In this document: in pieces, positions 1 to 9,169 of the stretch | Numbering within the stretch: position 1 is the first letter of the stretch | Layout of the letters: each line of letters starts with the position of its first letter | DNA from: an uncultured Alphaproteobacteria bacterium | Lineage (GTDB): Bacteria; Pseudomonadota; Alphaproteobacteria; HIMB59 | NCBI GenBank assembly: GCA_902594145.1 | Contig: CACJLA010000003.1 | Coordinates: 62,001-126,000 of the forward strand | Length of the DNA: 64,000 bases | Reading direction: 5' to 3' | Program-made: the position numbers and the translations under genes | Notes under the pieces: model-generated | Database searches by the model: none | Told to the model about the DNA's origin: nothing | Seen by the model: only the letters and a program-made list of their open reading frames with translations

Positions 1-8
1 TTAAAGTA

Positions 9-953
9 CTAAGTAAGATTTATACATATTTTTTTATCAAAGACACGTATTTTCCCTGAAAATATTGACTTTTCTTTCCCACTTTGAATATCAGATTTTA
101 AAATTTCTATAAAATTCCTAATATTTTCATCTCGAATTTGTTTTTTAAACAAATATCGGTGTTCATAATAAAATAACTGTATAACTAAGAACTTAAGGTT
201 TTCTGTCAAATTATTAAATTTAACTGTTTCAATTTCAAAAATTTTATCCAATTTTCTTTTAAAAAAATTTTGGTACAGTGGTTTTATATGAGTTGTTTTT
301 GAAAAAATTAATCTTTCACTATTAATTTTGTGAAAAAGATCATTTGAATATAGAAAATGCCTTATTTTATTCCTAGTAAAGTCTAACTCTAAATTACTTC
401 TATCTTCGAACCAAATTAGTTTTTTTTTAATTGCATAATTTTTGATTTGTTTTTTTGAATATATATCTAATGGACGGTGTAATTTCAGATCCTTATAGTT
501 ATCTGAAAAAATATTTGATAAACCAGCTGTACCAGATTGTTGAATTTTTCTCATAAAAAATGTTTCATTTAGATCATCAAGATGGTGACCTAAAAATATA
601 TTTTTGATATTTCTTTTTTTTGAAAAATTATATAAAAAATTAAATCTATTAGACCTAGATTTTTCTTGAAATCCTTTTACTTCATTTTTAAGAGATATTT
701 TCTTCAAAAAAAGATTTTTATTTGAAAGATTATAAAATTTTATAAATTGTTTAATTTCATATTTTCCCTCAGATCGTTTTTGGTGATCAAAAATTAAGTA
801 ATATATATTTTTATTAAATAAATATTTCGATTTTGTAATTAAATCAAAGAGAACTGTGCTGTCCAGGCCACAAGAAATTAAAATTAATATTTTTTCATTA
901 TTTTTTATATTCTTTTTAAGATATCCCTTGAGACCAATAAAAAGTGATGACAT
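9..953 (-). CDS. tilS: tRNA(Ile)-lysidine synthase
   Basis: PP-loop motif ISCGLDSTVL near N-terminus, GHHLDD and RNKIRH motifs; position next to tol-pal genes. Confidence 0.9.
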   Translation of the reverse strand: MSSLFIGLKGYLKKNIKNNEKILILISCGLDSTVLFDLITKSKYLFNKNIYYLIFDHQKRSEGKYEIKQFIKFYNLSNKNLFLKKISLKNEVKGFQEKSRSNRFNFLYNFSKKRNIKNIFLGHHLDDLNETFFMRKIQQSGTAGLSNIFSDNYKDLKLHRPLDIYSKKQIKNYAIKKKLIWFEDRSNLELDFTRNKIRHFLYSNDLFHKINSERLIFSKTTHIKPLYQNFFKRKLDKIFEIETVKFNNLTENLKFLVIQLFYYEHRYLFKKQIRDENIRNFIEILKSDIQSGKEKSIFSGKIRVFDKKICINLT

Positions 954-1984
954 TAATCAATAATCAAACCGCAGTCTTTTTCAGTTTGAAGAGATTTTGC
1001 AGACTCAATTACATCTTTGCTTTCTATATAAGTATTAGAAAAAATTATGTCTTCCATAACTAAGCAGCCATTTTCTTGATCACCAATACTAAATAATGAC
1101 TTACCCAGCCAAAAATAATTTTCAGATTTAAATTTTGAAAATGAAGAGAAATCTCTATGTCTTATTCCAAAATATTTTACAGCTTCAATCATTTCATTTT
1201 CCATAAAATAAGTTCTTCCAAGTAGATAATAAGTTTCTGCCAAATATTCTTTTTGGTCTGTGTTAGAATTTACTATTAGTAGAAGACTCTCAATAGCAGA
1301 CTTATTATCAAAACTTGCAAAACTAGTTTTTGCATTTTTAAACTCCTCCTCTACATTAATTATTGGCTTATTTAGCTCTATTTCTCTTTCCTGTATTAAC
1401 TGGTCTAGATCATTAAGAATATTAATGTTTACCTCTGAAATTGAACTTATCTCTATCTCATCTAATTCTTCTTTTTCAAAACTCAATTGGGTAACTTCCT
1501 CATCAACCTCGTCAATATCAGATGAGTCAGTAATTATAATCTCATCTCCCTCAAGATCAGAAAGACTTATTTGCCCTAATAATTGATCATCTTTTGAATT
1601 TTCAACAATATTAGAGGAACTTTCTTCTATGTTCAATTGATCAGATGTACGAATAACTTTTTTTTCATCAGAGTCTGAGGTTGTGTATAAAGAGTATAGA
1701 TTACTGACATCATCTTTGATATCCAAAATTTGTTTTTCTAATGAATTAATATTTTTTGAAATATCATTAATAAGTTTTTTTAATTCATTTAAATCATTAT
1801 TGGTTTTTGGGTCATTAGAATTATTTAATGGCAACTTATTTTTATAAACAAATTTTTGAAGATCAATGATGTCGTTTTTAATTCTGTCTAATTCTACTGA
1901 TACTTGATTATGTTTTTCAGATTGAGCATGGCTGTAAAAAAAAAGAAGGAAAAAAATAACCAATATTTCGTTTATTTTTTTCAT
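953..1984 (-). CDS. cpoB: Tol-Pal system protein CpoB/YbgF (TPR, periplasmic)
   Basis: N-terminal signal peptide, coiled coil, C-terminal TPR region (AETYYLLGRTYF...YFWLGKSLF); directly downstream of pal. Confidence 0.8.
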   Translation of the reverse strand: MKKINEILVIFFLLFFYSHAQSEKHNQVSVELDRIKNDIIDLQKFVYKNKLPLNNSNDPKTNNDLNELKKLINDISKNINSLEKQILDIKDDVSNLYSLYTTSDSDEKKVIRTSDQLNIEESSSNIVENSKDDQLLGQISLSDLEGDEIIITDSSDIDEVDEEVTQLSFEKEELDEIEISSISEVNINILNDLDQLIQEREIELNKPIINVEEEFKNAKTSFASFDNKSAIESLLLIVNSNTDQKEYLAETYYLLGRTYFMENEMIEAVKYFGIRHRDFSSFSKFKSENYFWLGKSLFSIGDQENGCLVMEDIIFSNTYIESKDVIESAKSLQTEKDCGLIID

Positions 1985-1994
1985 AATAGTTTTA

Positions 1995-2018
1995 GGTGCT
2001 CTTTATTAAAAGAGCACC
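1995..2018. terminator. Perfect 10-bp inverted repeat, GGTGCTCTTT-ATTA-AAAGAGCACC, between pal and cpoB
   Basis: Read directly in sequence; lies in the 49-nt pal-cpoB gap. Confidence 0.6.
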
Positions 2019-2033
2019 CACATGAAATTTAAA

Positions 2034-2528
2034 TTAATTACTTACTATTGTAACGCCGCGTCTATTTTGACTGTAAGCAGTTTCATCAGATCCAATAACT
2101 TCTGGTCTTTCTTTTCCCCAACTTACATATTCCATTCTATTGGTGTCAATTCCTGCCTGGGCGAGATATGAGTAAACAGAAAATGCCCTTTTATCACCAA
2201 GAGCCAGGTTGTACTCACGAGTACCTCTTTCATCGGCGTGACCTTCAACAGTTATGTTAGTGTCAGGGTATTGAGTTAACCAGGCTGCTTGAGCATCAAG
2301 AGTTGCTTGAGCATCAACAGTTAGTTCTGAGCTATCGAATTCAAAAAACACTCTATCGCCAACGTTAACAATCAAATCCTCTTGGGTACCAGCTGTAATT
2401 TCACCACCAGAGGATGAACTTGCACTAGTTGAAGCTGCATCAACGTTCCCACCTTCTTCTGTCTTTGTGGCAGCACATGAAGCAAGGAAAAAACCCGCAA
2501 CAAAAAGCATAAACAATTTTTTTAACAT
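2034..2528 (-). CDS. pal: Peptidoglycan-associated lipoprotein Pal (OmpA-like)
   Basis: Lipobox LASC; OmpA-family motif VEGHADERGTREYNLALGDKRA. Confidence 0.95.
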   Translation of the reverse strand: MLKKLFMLFVAGFFLASCAATKTEEGGNVDAASTSASSSSGGEITAGTQEDLIVNVGDRVFFEFDSSELTVDAQATLDAQAAWLTQYPDTNITVEGHADERGTREYNLALGDKRAFSVYSYLAQAGIDTNRMEYVSWGKERPEVIGSDETAYSQNRRGVTIVSN

Positions 2529-2650
2529 TATTATAAATCTCCGCGTAAATATATTCTTACTATAGTTTAGCTAACTAAACACTGAATTTTTTGGAAATCA
2601 AGATAATTATTATAAAATTTTATAAAAATTTGTTCAATTTTAATGAATTT

Positions 2651-3985
2651 TTATAGTAAAGGGGACCAAGCTGGGTCACTTCCATCTCTTGGAGTTGGGA
2701 TAATCCTCTCATTGTATCCAGTTATATCTATAAAATGTATTGTAACTTCACCACCTGTCCCGTCAAGATTTGACCTTTTTTGTCTATGAAATATTAAATA
2801 TCTACCATTTGGCGACCAGGCGGGAGACTCTAGAGCAAAATCTCTTACTATCACTCTTTCATTACCTCCATTTGTATCCATAACTCCTATGTGAAAATTA
2901 CCTTGAGTTAACTTTGTAAAAGCAATTAAATCTCCCCTGGGTGACCATACTGGGTTTCCATAAACACCTTTACCTTTAGAAATTCGTTTAATGTTATCTC
3001 CTTTCTTGTCCATTATAAATAATTGAGGACTTCCACCACGATCAGAGTTAAATACAATTTTTTGTCCATCAGGAGAAAAAGATGGGGAGGTGTCAATACC
3101 AGAGTCATTTGTTAATCTCGAGAGGGATCTTGTATTTAAGTCCATTAAATAGATCTCAGAATTTGCAGTATTAGGGTCTGAGAAAGACATTACAACACTT
3201 TGGCTGTCTGGGGAAAATCTAGGTGCAAAAGTCATTCCCGGAAAGTCTCCTACTATTTCTCTTTCACCAGTTTTAAGATTGTAAATAAAAACTCTTGGTA
3301 GATTATTTTTATACTCCATATATGTTATAATTTGATTATTTGGGGCAAAGCGAGGTGTTAAGACCAAATTTTTTCCATCAGTTAAAAATTGATGGCTATC
3401 TAGATGTCCATCTTGATCCATAATTGCTAATCTTTTTACTCTTTGATCTAATGGACCAATTTCAGAAACATAAACAATTCTGGTATCAAAATAACCAGTC
3501 TCACCTGTAATTCTCTCGTAAACAATATCACTCACAGTATGTCCAACTCTTCTTATTAAATCTTCATTGGGTATTGTGAGTTGTAATTTCTCTATCTCTT
3601 TCGCGTTAAAAACATCATAAAGTCTCATACGTAATCTTATCCCTTTTTCTGTTTTACTAACGTCTGCACTTAACAAAAACTGAGCTTTAATTAGCTTCCA
3701 ATCTTCAAAACGCGGAACTTTTTCAACTAAGTTATCAGATTGAATATACAGATCCTCATTCACTGTGTAAAAAAGACCAGAATTTGTAAGGTTATTGTTA
3801 ATAATTTGCCTAAGAGTGTTCCCATATCTAGCTGTGTCTGAGTCTGTACCAAATATTTGAGTTATTGCTATGGGTGTTGGTTCAACTTTACCCTGTGAGA
3901 TTGTAATATCTAAAGCTGCATTAGCACTCAGAGAAAAAAATAATATAAATAAAATTTTTTTAATCATAGATATATGTTTATTCAC
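2651..3985 (-). CDS. tolB: Tol-Pal system beta-propeller protein TolB
   Basis: Signal peptide; repeated WSP/FSPDG beta-propeller motifs; operon context. Confidence 0.95.
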   Translation of the reverse strand: MNKHISMIKKILFILFFSLSANAALDITISQGKVEPTPIAITQIFGTDSDTARYGNTLRQIINNNLTNSGLFYTVNEDLYIQSDNLVEKVPRFEDWKLIKAQFLLSADVSKTEKGIRLRMRLYDVFNAKEIEKLQLTIPNEDLIRRVGHTVSDIVYERITGETGYFDTRIVYVSEIGPLDQRVKRLAIMDQDGHLDSHQFLTDGKNLVLTPRFAPNNQIITYMEYKNNLPRVFIYNLKTGEREIVGDFPGMTFAPRFSPDSQSVVMSFSDPNTANSEIYLMDLNTRSLSRLTNDSGIDTSPSFSPDGQKIVFNSDRGGSPQLFIMDKKGDNIKRISKGKGVYGNPVWSPRGDLIAFTKLTQGNFHIGVMDTNGGNERVIVRDFALESPAWSPNGRYLIFHRQKRSNLDGTGGEVTIHFIDITGYNERIIPTPRDGSDPAWSPLL

Positions 3986-4013
3986 ATTATGAATTATTTA
4001 TCATAAATTTTTA

Positions 4014-5018
4014 TTAATCAAACATCCAGCTGAAATCAAAAGTAAAATTTATTTCTTTCCATTGATCATATTTATCCTGAGGTAATAAAAGAGGACTGCA
4101 ATCTGGGTTATTAACTGCCCTCATAGCAGCTTCTGCAGCAGTTCTAAATGATGGATTGTTTAATTTTTCTTTGTTGACTACTTTAGCACTTTTTACTGTT
4201 CGATCCGGATTAACCTCTATAAATATGACAGGTTTGATTTCTTTTAAATTGGCAACTCCAACATTAAGGTTAAGACAGGCATGTAATTGTTGCCTTAGTA
4301 AATCAATTTCTGAAATAGTCATCGAGGGTCCAACTTTTTCTGTAAAAACCTCTTCTTGTTTTATTTCAGATGCTTCTTGTTCTTTTTTTAATTCTTTATC
4401 TTGATTTTCTAAATCTTTTAAAACAGTACTGACATTAAAAGTTTTCTTTACAGGTTTTTTCTTAACAACAATCTCAATATCTTTTTCTGGCTTAGGTATT
4501 TCTTTAGGCTCGGGTTTTTGTTTTAATTTTATTTCAAAATCATTTTCAATTGGAGGAGGTGTATCTTCATCTGGTTTTTTAATTTCAGGCTTGATTTTCT
4601 CATCAATAACAAATTCATTTGTTTTATCCGAAGAACTATCTATTAACACTTCCTCGTTGCTATCTTGAATAATTGGGTCAGTTGTTTCTTGTGGGATTAT
4701 ATTTTTAACCTCTTGTTCAATGATTTCAGTTTCATTCTGCTGTTGAGGCACTTCTTGAAATGTTGGAACAATTTCATTAATCTCTTCAGCAAATTCAGGT
4801 GCTGCGGTCTGTTCTTCAACAATAAACATTTCAATAGGTAATATCATTGGAGTATCACTAATTGTTTTTTCAAAGGTAAAATTAATCATCGGAATTAAAA
4901 TTAAAAGATGCAAAAGAAAAGAAATTATTTGAAAGTAAAAATCACTTTTTCTATAACTTTGGTTTTCTATAAATAAGATGAAATTTCTATAGGGAGTTAT
5001 AAATGAAATAGTAGACAA
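4014..5018 (-). CDS. tolA: TolA-like energy-transducing protein
   Basis: Single N-terminal TM, long Pro/Glu/Lys-rich middle, TolA-like C-terminal domain; between tolR and tolB. Confidence 0.8.
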   Translation of the reverse strand: MSTISFITPYRNFILFIENQSYRKSDFYFQIISFLLHLLILIPMINFTFEKTISDTPMILPIEMFIVEEQTAAPEFAEEINEIVPTFQEVPQQQNETEIIEQEVKNIIPQETTDPIIQDSNEEVLIDSSSDKTNEFVIDEKIKPEIKKPDEDTPPPIENDFEIKLKQKPEPKEIPKPEKDIEIVVKKKPVKKTFNVSTVLKDLENQDKELKKEQEASEIKQEEVFTEKVGPSMTISEIDLLRQQLHACLNLNVGVANLKEIKPVIFIEVNPDRTVKSAKVVNKEKLNNPSFRTAAEAAMRAVNNPDCSPLLLPQDKYDQWKEINFTFDFSWMFD

Positions 5019-5414
5019 TTAATTTGGCTTTTTTGTAACAAGAGCTATTTTTAAAAAACCAGATGTATTTAATGCTCCGAGGACTTTCATGACTTCTCCG
5101 TAATCAATTGTTGTATCAGCTCTTAAAAATATTCTGATGTCAGTATTTGAGCCTGCAATGGTTTTTACCTTTATAATCAACTCTTCAAAAGGAATTAGAT
5201 CTTCACCTAAATAGATCTCATTATTTTCATTAATTGAAATTTCTAGAGGTTCTTTTTGTGCATCTAAAGAATTAGCTTCTACTTTTGGCAAATTAACAGG
5301 AACACCTACTGTAAGAAGTGGAGCGGTAACCATAAATACGATTAGTAAAACCAACATCACATCAACCATAGGTGTTACATTTATACTTGAAACAGGTCGA
5401 TGTTTTTTTCTCAT
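5019..5414 (-). CDS. tolR: ExbD/TolR family protein
   Basis: INVTPMVDVMLVLLIVFMVTAP motif. Confidence 0.95.
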   Translation of the reverse strand: MRKKHRPVSSINVTPMVDVMLVLLIVFMVTAPLLTVGVPVNLPKVEANSLDAQKEPLEISINENNEIYLGEDLIPFEELIIKVKTIAGSNTDIRIFLRADTTIDYGEVMKVLGALNTSGFLKIALVTKKPN

Positions 5415-5418
5415 ACTT

Positions 5419-6117
5419 TTATTTGACTTGGCGTGAAATTATATTTACTAAGTCTTTTCCAAAACTTTCAGCCTCTGATAAATAGTTGTCAATTTTTGAG
5501 GTTATTAAGTTGTAATAAGCAGTTGAAGGAATAGCCACAAATAGACCTAAAGCAGTTACAAATAATGCTTCTGCTATACCCGGTGCTACCACAGCGAGGT
5601 TAGTATTTTGAGCAATAGCTATTGCTTGAAAACTATTCATAATTCCCCAAACTGTTCCAAATAATCCAATGAACGGTGCAACTGATCCAGAAGAGGCCAA
5701 AAAGGATAGTCCCTTGTTAAGAATCGTATCTTCATTTGCAATACTTAAATCAAGAGATGTATAAAGTCTTTGAATAAAAGCAGAGTCAACTTTGTTTTTT
5801 TGTATTCGAGATTTTTCATACTCATTCATAATATTTCTAAAAATATTTGAGAAGCTCTCTTGATCGAATTCATCAATTTGTTGGTAAAGCTCGTCTAAAG
5901 AAACACCAGACCAAAAATGATTTTCAAATTTTTTAGATATTTTAATGAGTTTATTTATTAGTAAAATTTTTTGAATAATTATCTTCCAAGATTGAATTGA
6001 AAAAATCACTAACAATACAATTACAAATTTTACAACCCAGTCAGATTTTAGAAACATTCCCATCATAGAGAAATCTACAGATCCCTCAAGGGCAGTTAAG
6101 TTAATTATTTCTTCCAT
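5419..6117 (-). CDS. tolQ: MotA/TolQ/ExbB proton channel family protein TolQ
   Basis: ASSGSVAPFIGLFGTVWGIMNSF...IAEALFVTALGLFVAIPS motif. Confidence 0.95.
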   Translation of the reverse strand: MEEIINLTALEGSVDFSMMGMFLKSDWVVKFVIVLLVIFSIQSWKIIIQKILLINKLIKISKKFENHFWSGVSLDELYQQIDEFDQESFSNIFRNIMNEYEKSRIQKNKVDSAFIQRLYTSLDLSIANEDTILNKGLSFLASSGSVAPFIGLFGTVWGIMNSFQAIAIAQNTNLAVVAPGIAEALFVTALGLFVAIPSTAYYNLITSKIDNYLSEAESFGKDLVNIISRQVK

Positions 6118-6120
6118 AAA

Positions 6121-6456
6121 TTATTCTTCTTTAACTATTTTTTTTTTAAGTTCTTCAGAAACTTTATCAAAGTCTTCTGAATGTACCATTATCCAAAAAC
6201 CAGGTCTATTTTTTTCACATAATGCAATAACTGGAGTTTTTTTTTCCTTATCAGCAATAGATTTTGTATCGTCCCATAGTTTAATAGCTGTGTGCTTGGC
6301 TCTTAGCTTACACTCTATGAATAAACTATCATGAATTACGTCTGCATGAGTGACTTTTGAATTAATCCCACTAAGAGCGTTTCTCAAACCCCCAAAAAAC
6401 TTTGCAACAAGTCTCTCTCTATTTTTCCATGCTTTATCAGGCATTGGTAACCACAA
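6121..6456 (-). CDS. Small PD-(D/E)XK-like nuclease / putative Holliday junction resolvase-like protein
   Basis: D-x(n)-ExK signature (ADVIHDSLFIECKLRAKHTAIKLWDD) with later PVIALCEKNRPGFWIMV strand; 111 aa; sits between tolQ and yebC. Confidence 0.5.
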   Translation of the reverse strand: MWLPMPDKAWKNRERLVAKFFGGLRNALSGINSKVTHADVIHDSLFIECKLRAKHTAIKLWDDTKSIADKEKKTPVIALCEKNRPGFWIMVHSEDFDKVSEELKKKIVKEE

Positions 6457-7177
6457 TTAAACTAGAGTCAAAATCAAGATTTGAAAAGCAATTTTGGACA
6501 TCATCATTATCTTCTAATTCATCATTTAATTTGACCAATTTCATAAGTTCTTCCTCTTTTTCAATTTTTATAGTTAAATTTGGCTTCCATGTAATATTGG
6601 CACTTTCGATTTCGAATTTTTTCTTTCTTAATAATGTCTCAAATGAAGCCAACGCTTCATAAGAGCAATATAAATTTGTCCTGTTATCCTCTGTGTTGTA
6701 GTCGACCAATCCGTGATCAAGTAAATCTTCCAATAAGAAATCATCAATCTCTTCTTTAACTTGGACTTCTCCAACTCTTTTAAAATTAAAACTCACACTC
6801 CCAGTTTCTCCTAAATTTCCTCCATTTTTTGAAAAAATAGATCTAATTTCAGAAGCTGTCCTATTTTTGTTATCAGTTAAAGCCTCAACAATAAAAGCTG
6901 TTCCAAAAGGACCATACCCTTCGTATCTCACTTCTGAATAATCTGCAGAGTCATTATTATTTTTATTAATAGCTCTGTCTACATTGTCCTTGGGCATGTT
7001 AACACTTCGGGCATTAGTCATAGCTAATCTTAATCTTGGATTAGACTCTGGGTCTATTCCTCCTATTTTAACAGCAATTTGAATTTCTCTTCCTATTTTT
7101 GCGAATTGTTTTGCTCTTTTTTTATCCTGAGCACCTTTACGATATTGAATATTTTTAAATTTGGAATGACCTGCCAT
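6437..7177 (-). CDS. yebC: YebC/PmpR family transcription/translation factor
   Basis: MAGHSKFKNIQYRKGAQDKKRAK N-terminus; family-wide conservation. Confidence 0.95.
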   Translation of the reverse strand: MAGHSKFKNIQYRKGAQDKKRAKQFAKIGREIQIAVKIGGIDPESNPRLRLAMTNARSVNMPKDNVDRAINKNNNDSADYSEVRYEGYGPFGTAFIVEALTDNKNRTASEIRSIFSKNGGNLGETGSVSFNFKRVGEVQVKEEIDDFLLEDLLDHGLVDYNTEDNRTNLYCSYEALASFETLLRKKKFEIESANITWKPNLTIKIEKEEELMKLVKLNDELEDNDDVQNCFSNLDFDSSLIVVTNA

Positions 7178-7180
7178 GAC

Positions 7181-8023
7181 TTAAGATAATAAATTACTAT
7201 CCAAAACACCACCTATTTGAATAGATTGGATTGAGTTTTTCCTATCTTTATCAGCAGTAATTACTGCACCAGAGACAGTTGCAGCTCCTTCAGCTGGTTC
7301 AAGTCTGTGTTCATTAGAACCAGTCCTCATTCTTTTTATGGCATTTTCTTTTTTCATACCAATGACAGAGTTATAATCACCTGTCATGCCAATATCAGTT
7401 TGAAAGCAAGTACCTCTCTCTAATACCCTAGCATCTGCGGTTGGGATATGAACATGCGTTCCATATATAGCTGTAAATTTTCCATCATAATTTTGAGCTA
7501 TACCATTTTTTTCAGAGGTTACTTCTGCATGCACCTCTAAAAATGAATAATCAATATTATGGTCATTAATTATAGATAAAAGTTGAGTATCAATAGAATT
7601 AAAAGGATTGTCTAAAGGAAGATCAATGTACGTTTGTCCATGAACTTGGCTTACTAATATTCTCTTACCATTTTTATGAGTAAAAATTTTAAAACCTTTA
7701 CCAGGTGATCCAATTTCAAAATTTAAAGGCCTTATAATATTATGATTTGGATTTTTCTCCATGTAATCAATTATCTCTTTTTGTTTCCAAGCATGATTTC
7801 CTAAAGTAATCGCATTAGCTCCCCAATTTATAAGATCCTCATAAATTTTTCCTGTAAGCCCATATCCACCTGCTGAATTTTCTGCATTAACTATAGTAAA
7901 ATCAATATTAAATTGTTTTTGTATTTTATTTAAGTTTTCTTTTAGAGCTATTCTACCAGACCTTCCAACAACATCTCCTATAACTAAAAAATTCATAAAT
8001 AATAAATTTTCTGTTCTGAACAA
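7181..8023 (-). CDS. TIGR00282/YmdB family metallophosphoesterase
   Basis: MNFLVIGDVVGRSGR...NAENSAGGYGLT...GNHAWK...EVHAEVTSEK motifs; the likely start is the internal MNFLVIGD Met. Confidence 0.9.
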   Translation of the reverse strand: MFRTENLLFMNFLVIGDVVGRSGRIALKENLNKIQKQFNIDFTIVNAENSAGGYGLTGKIYEDLINWGANAITLGNHAWKQKEIIDYMEKNPNHNIIRPLNFEIGSPGKGFKIFTHKNGKRILVSQVHGQTYIDLPLDNPFNSIDTQLLSIINDHNIDYSFLEVHAEVTSEKNGIAQNYDGKFTAIYGTHVHIPTADARVLERGTCFQTDIGMTGDYNSVIGMKKENAIKRMRTGSNEHRLEPAEGAATVSGAVITADKDRKNSIQSIQIGGVLDSNLLS

Positions 8024-8559
8024 ATGTAATCAACTTTTTGGTCAAAACTTTCCTGAAAGTTTAAGTCAGTTTTTTGAATTTCAAAGGCAGCTAAAATAGT
8101 TTTTAAGTTTCCTTTTTTTTTTAAATCTTCAATAGTTCTATCAAAAAAACCTCCGCCATAACCCACTCTGTAGCCTTCTTCATTGAAAGCAGAACAAGAT
8201 ACAATAATTATGTCTGGATCCAAATAAATCAAACCTTTAGGCTCCATTATACCACCAAAACCTTTTTCTAGATTTGGATTATTAGGATTATATTCATAGT
8301 ACTTTAAAGCAGTTTGTTTTGATATAACTCGAGGAAGTAAACATGTAATATTTTTTTTTATTAAATCATTTGATATCTTCAGTACATCTACTTCTTTTTT
8401 ATATGGATAAAACAAACCAACAGAATTTTTTGGATTAAGTTTTTCTATTAGTTCAATAATTTTTGTATTAATTTTATTGGAAAAAATATCTAAATCTGCA
8501 GTGCTAAGTTTCATTCTTAGATCTAGGTGATAATTGCGAATTTGTTTTTTACTCAACAA
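7993..8559 (-). CDS. 5-formyltetrahydrofolate cyclo-ligase
   Basis: VGYGGGFFDRTI motif; position next to zapA. Confidence 0.9.
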   Translation of the reverse strand: MLSKKQIRNYHLDLRMKLSTADLDIFSNKINTKIIELIEKLNPKNSVGLFYPYKKEVDVLKISNDLIKKNITCLLPRVISKQTALKYYEYNPNNPNLEKGFGGIMEPKGLIYLDPDIIIVSCSAFNEEGYRVGYGGGFFDRTIEDLKKKGNLKTILAAFEIQKTDLNFQESFDQKVDYICSEQKIYYL

Positions 8560-8890
8560 TTAGATTGTCATTTAATTTTTTAAAAATTTGTTCTATGTCA
8601 GATTTTAAATTATGATTTTCATTTTGTAATTCTTGGATACGACTCTCGTTAAATAATTTTTCGTTTAAAGTTTCTTGTAATATCTTTTCTTTTTTTAATA
8701 AGTCCTCCATAGATTTTAAATAAGCAATAAGTGTAGAGGTTAAAAAGGGAACATTCACTTTTTTTTCATTTTCTATTAATTTACTGATTGTAGAAGAGAT
8801 TTGTTTAACTTCCTCAACGTTATTATCAGAACATTGTATTTTTAGGGGCATCCCACCAATCATTAAATTCAAATTAGCCATCGATATCAA
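8549..8890 (-). CDS. zapA: Cell division protein ZapA
   Basis: MANLNLMIGGMPLKIQCSDNNVEEVKQISSTI; context with 5-FCL. Confidence 0.8.
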   Translation of the reverse strand: MISMANLNLMIGGMPLKIQCSDNNVEEVKQISSTISKLIENEKKVNVPFLTSTLIAYLKSMEDLLKKEKILQETLNEKLFNESRIQELQNENHNLKSDIEQIFKKLNDNLIVE

Positions 8891-9134
8891 TTGTACCTAA
8901 AAGTTCTTCAATTTTATTTGTTGCTTGATCTATAAGTTGAGATTTTTCTGATAACTCAAGTTTATTATTTTCTAGTTTAGAGACTAACTCGGATTCCCTT
9001 CTTTCAAGATATTCGATTTTAGCTATTAATTCTTGTTTTTCATTTATCAATTCTTGATTGCTCGTTTTATAATTTTGAAGTTTCGATGCAATTTGCTCAA
9101 TTTTTTGAAGTATTTGTTGTTGAAATTCATTCAT
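8874..9134 (-). CDS. Small coiled-coil protein upstream of zapA
   Basis: Continuous heptad-like coiled coil; overlaps zapA start. Confidence 0.6.
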   Translation of the reverse strand: MNEFQQQILQKIEQIASKLQNYKTSNQELINEKQELIAKIEYLERRESELVSKLENNKLELSEKSQLIDQATNKIEELLGTIDIDG

Positions 9135-9169
9135 ACTTTAATTATTAGTTATTAAGTAAAGTTATTCCA

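Noticed and set aside
1260-1586. Plus-strand ORF antisense to cpoB
   Set aside because: Low-complexity Ser-rich translation opposite a well-supported gene
6402-6662. Plus-strand ORF antisense to yebC
   Set aside because: Composition typical of a shadow frame; yebC is certain
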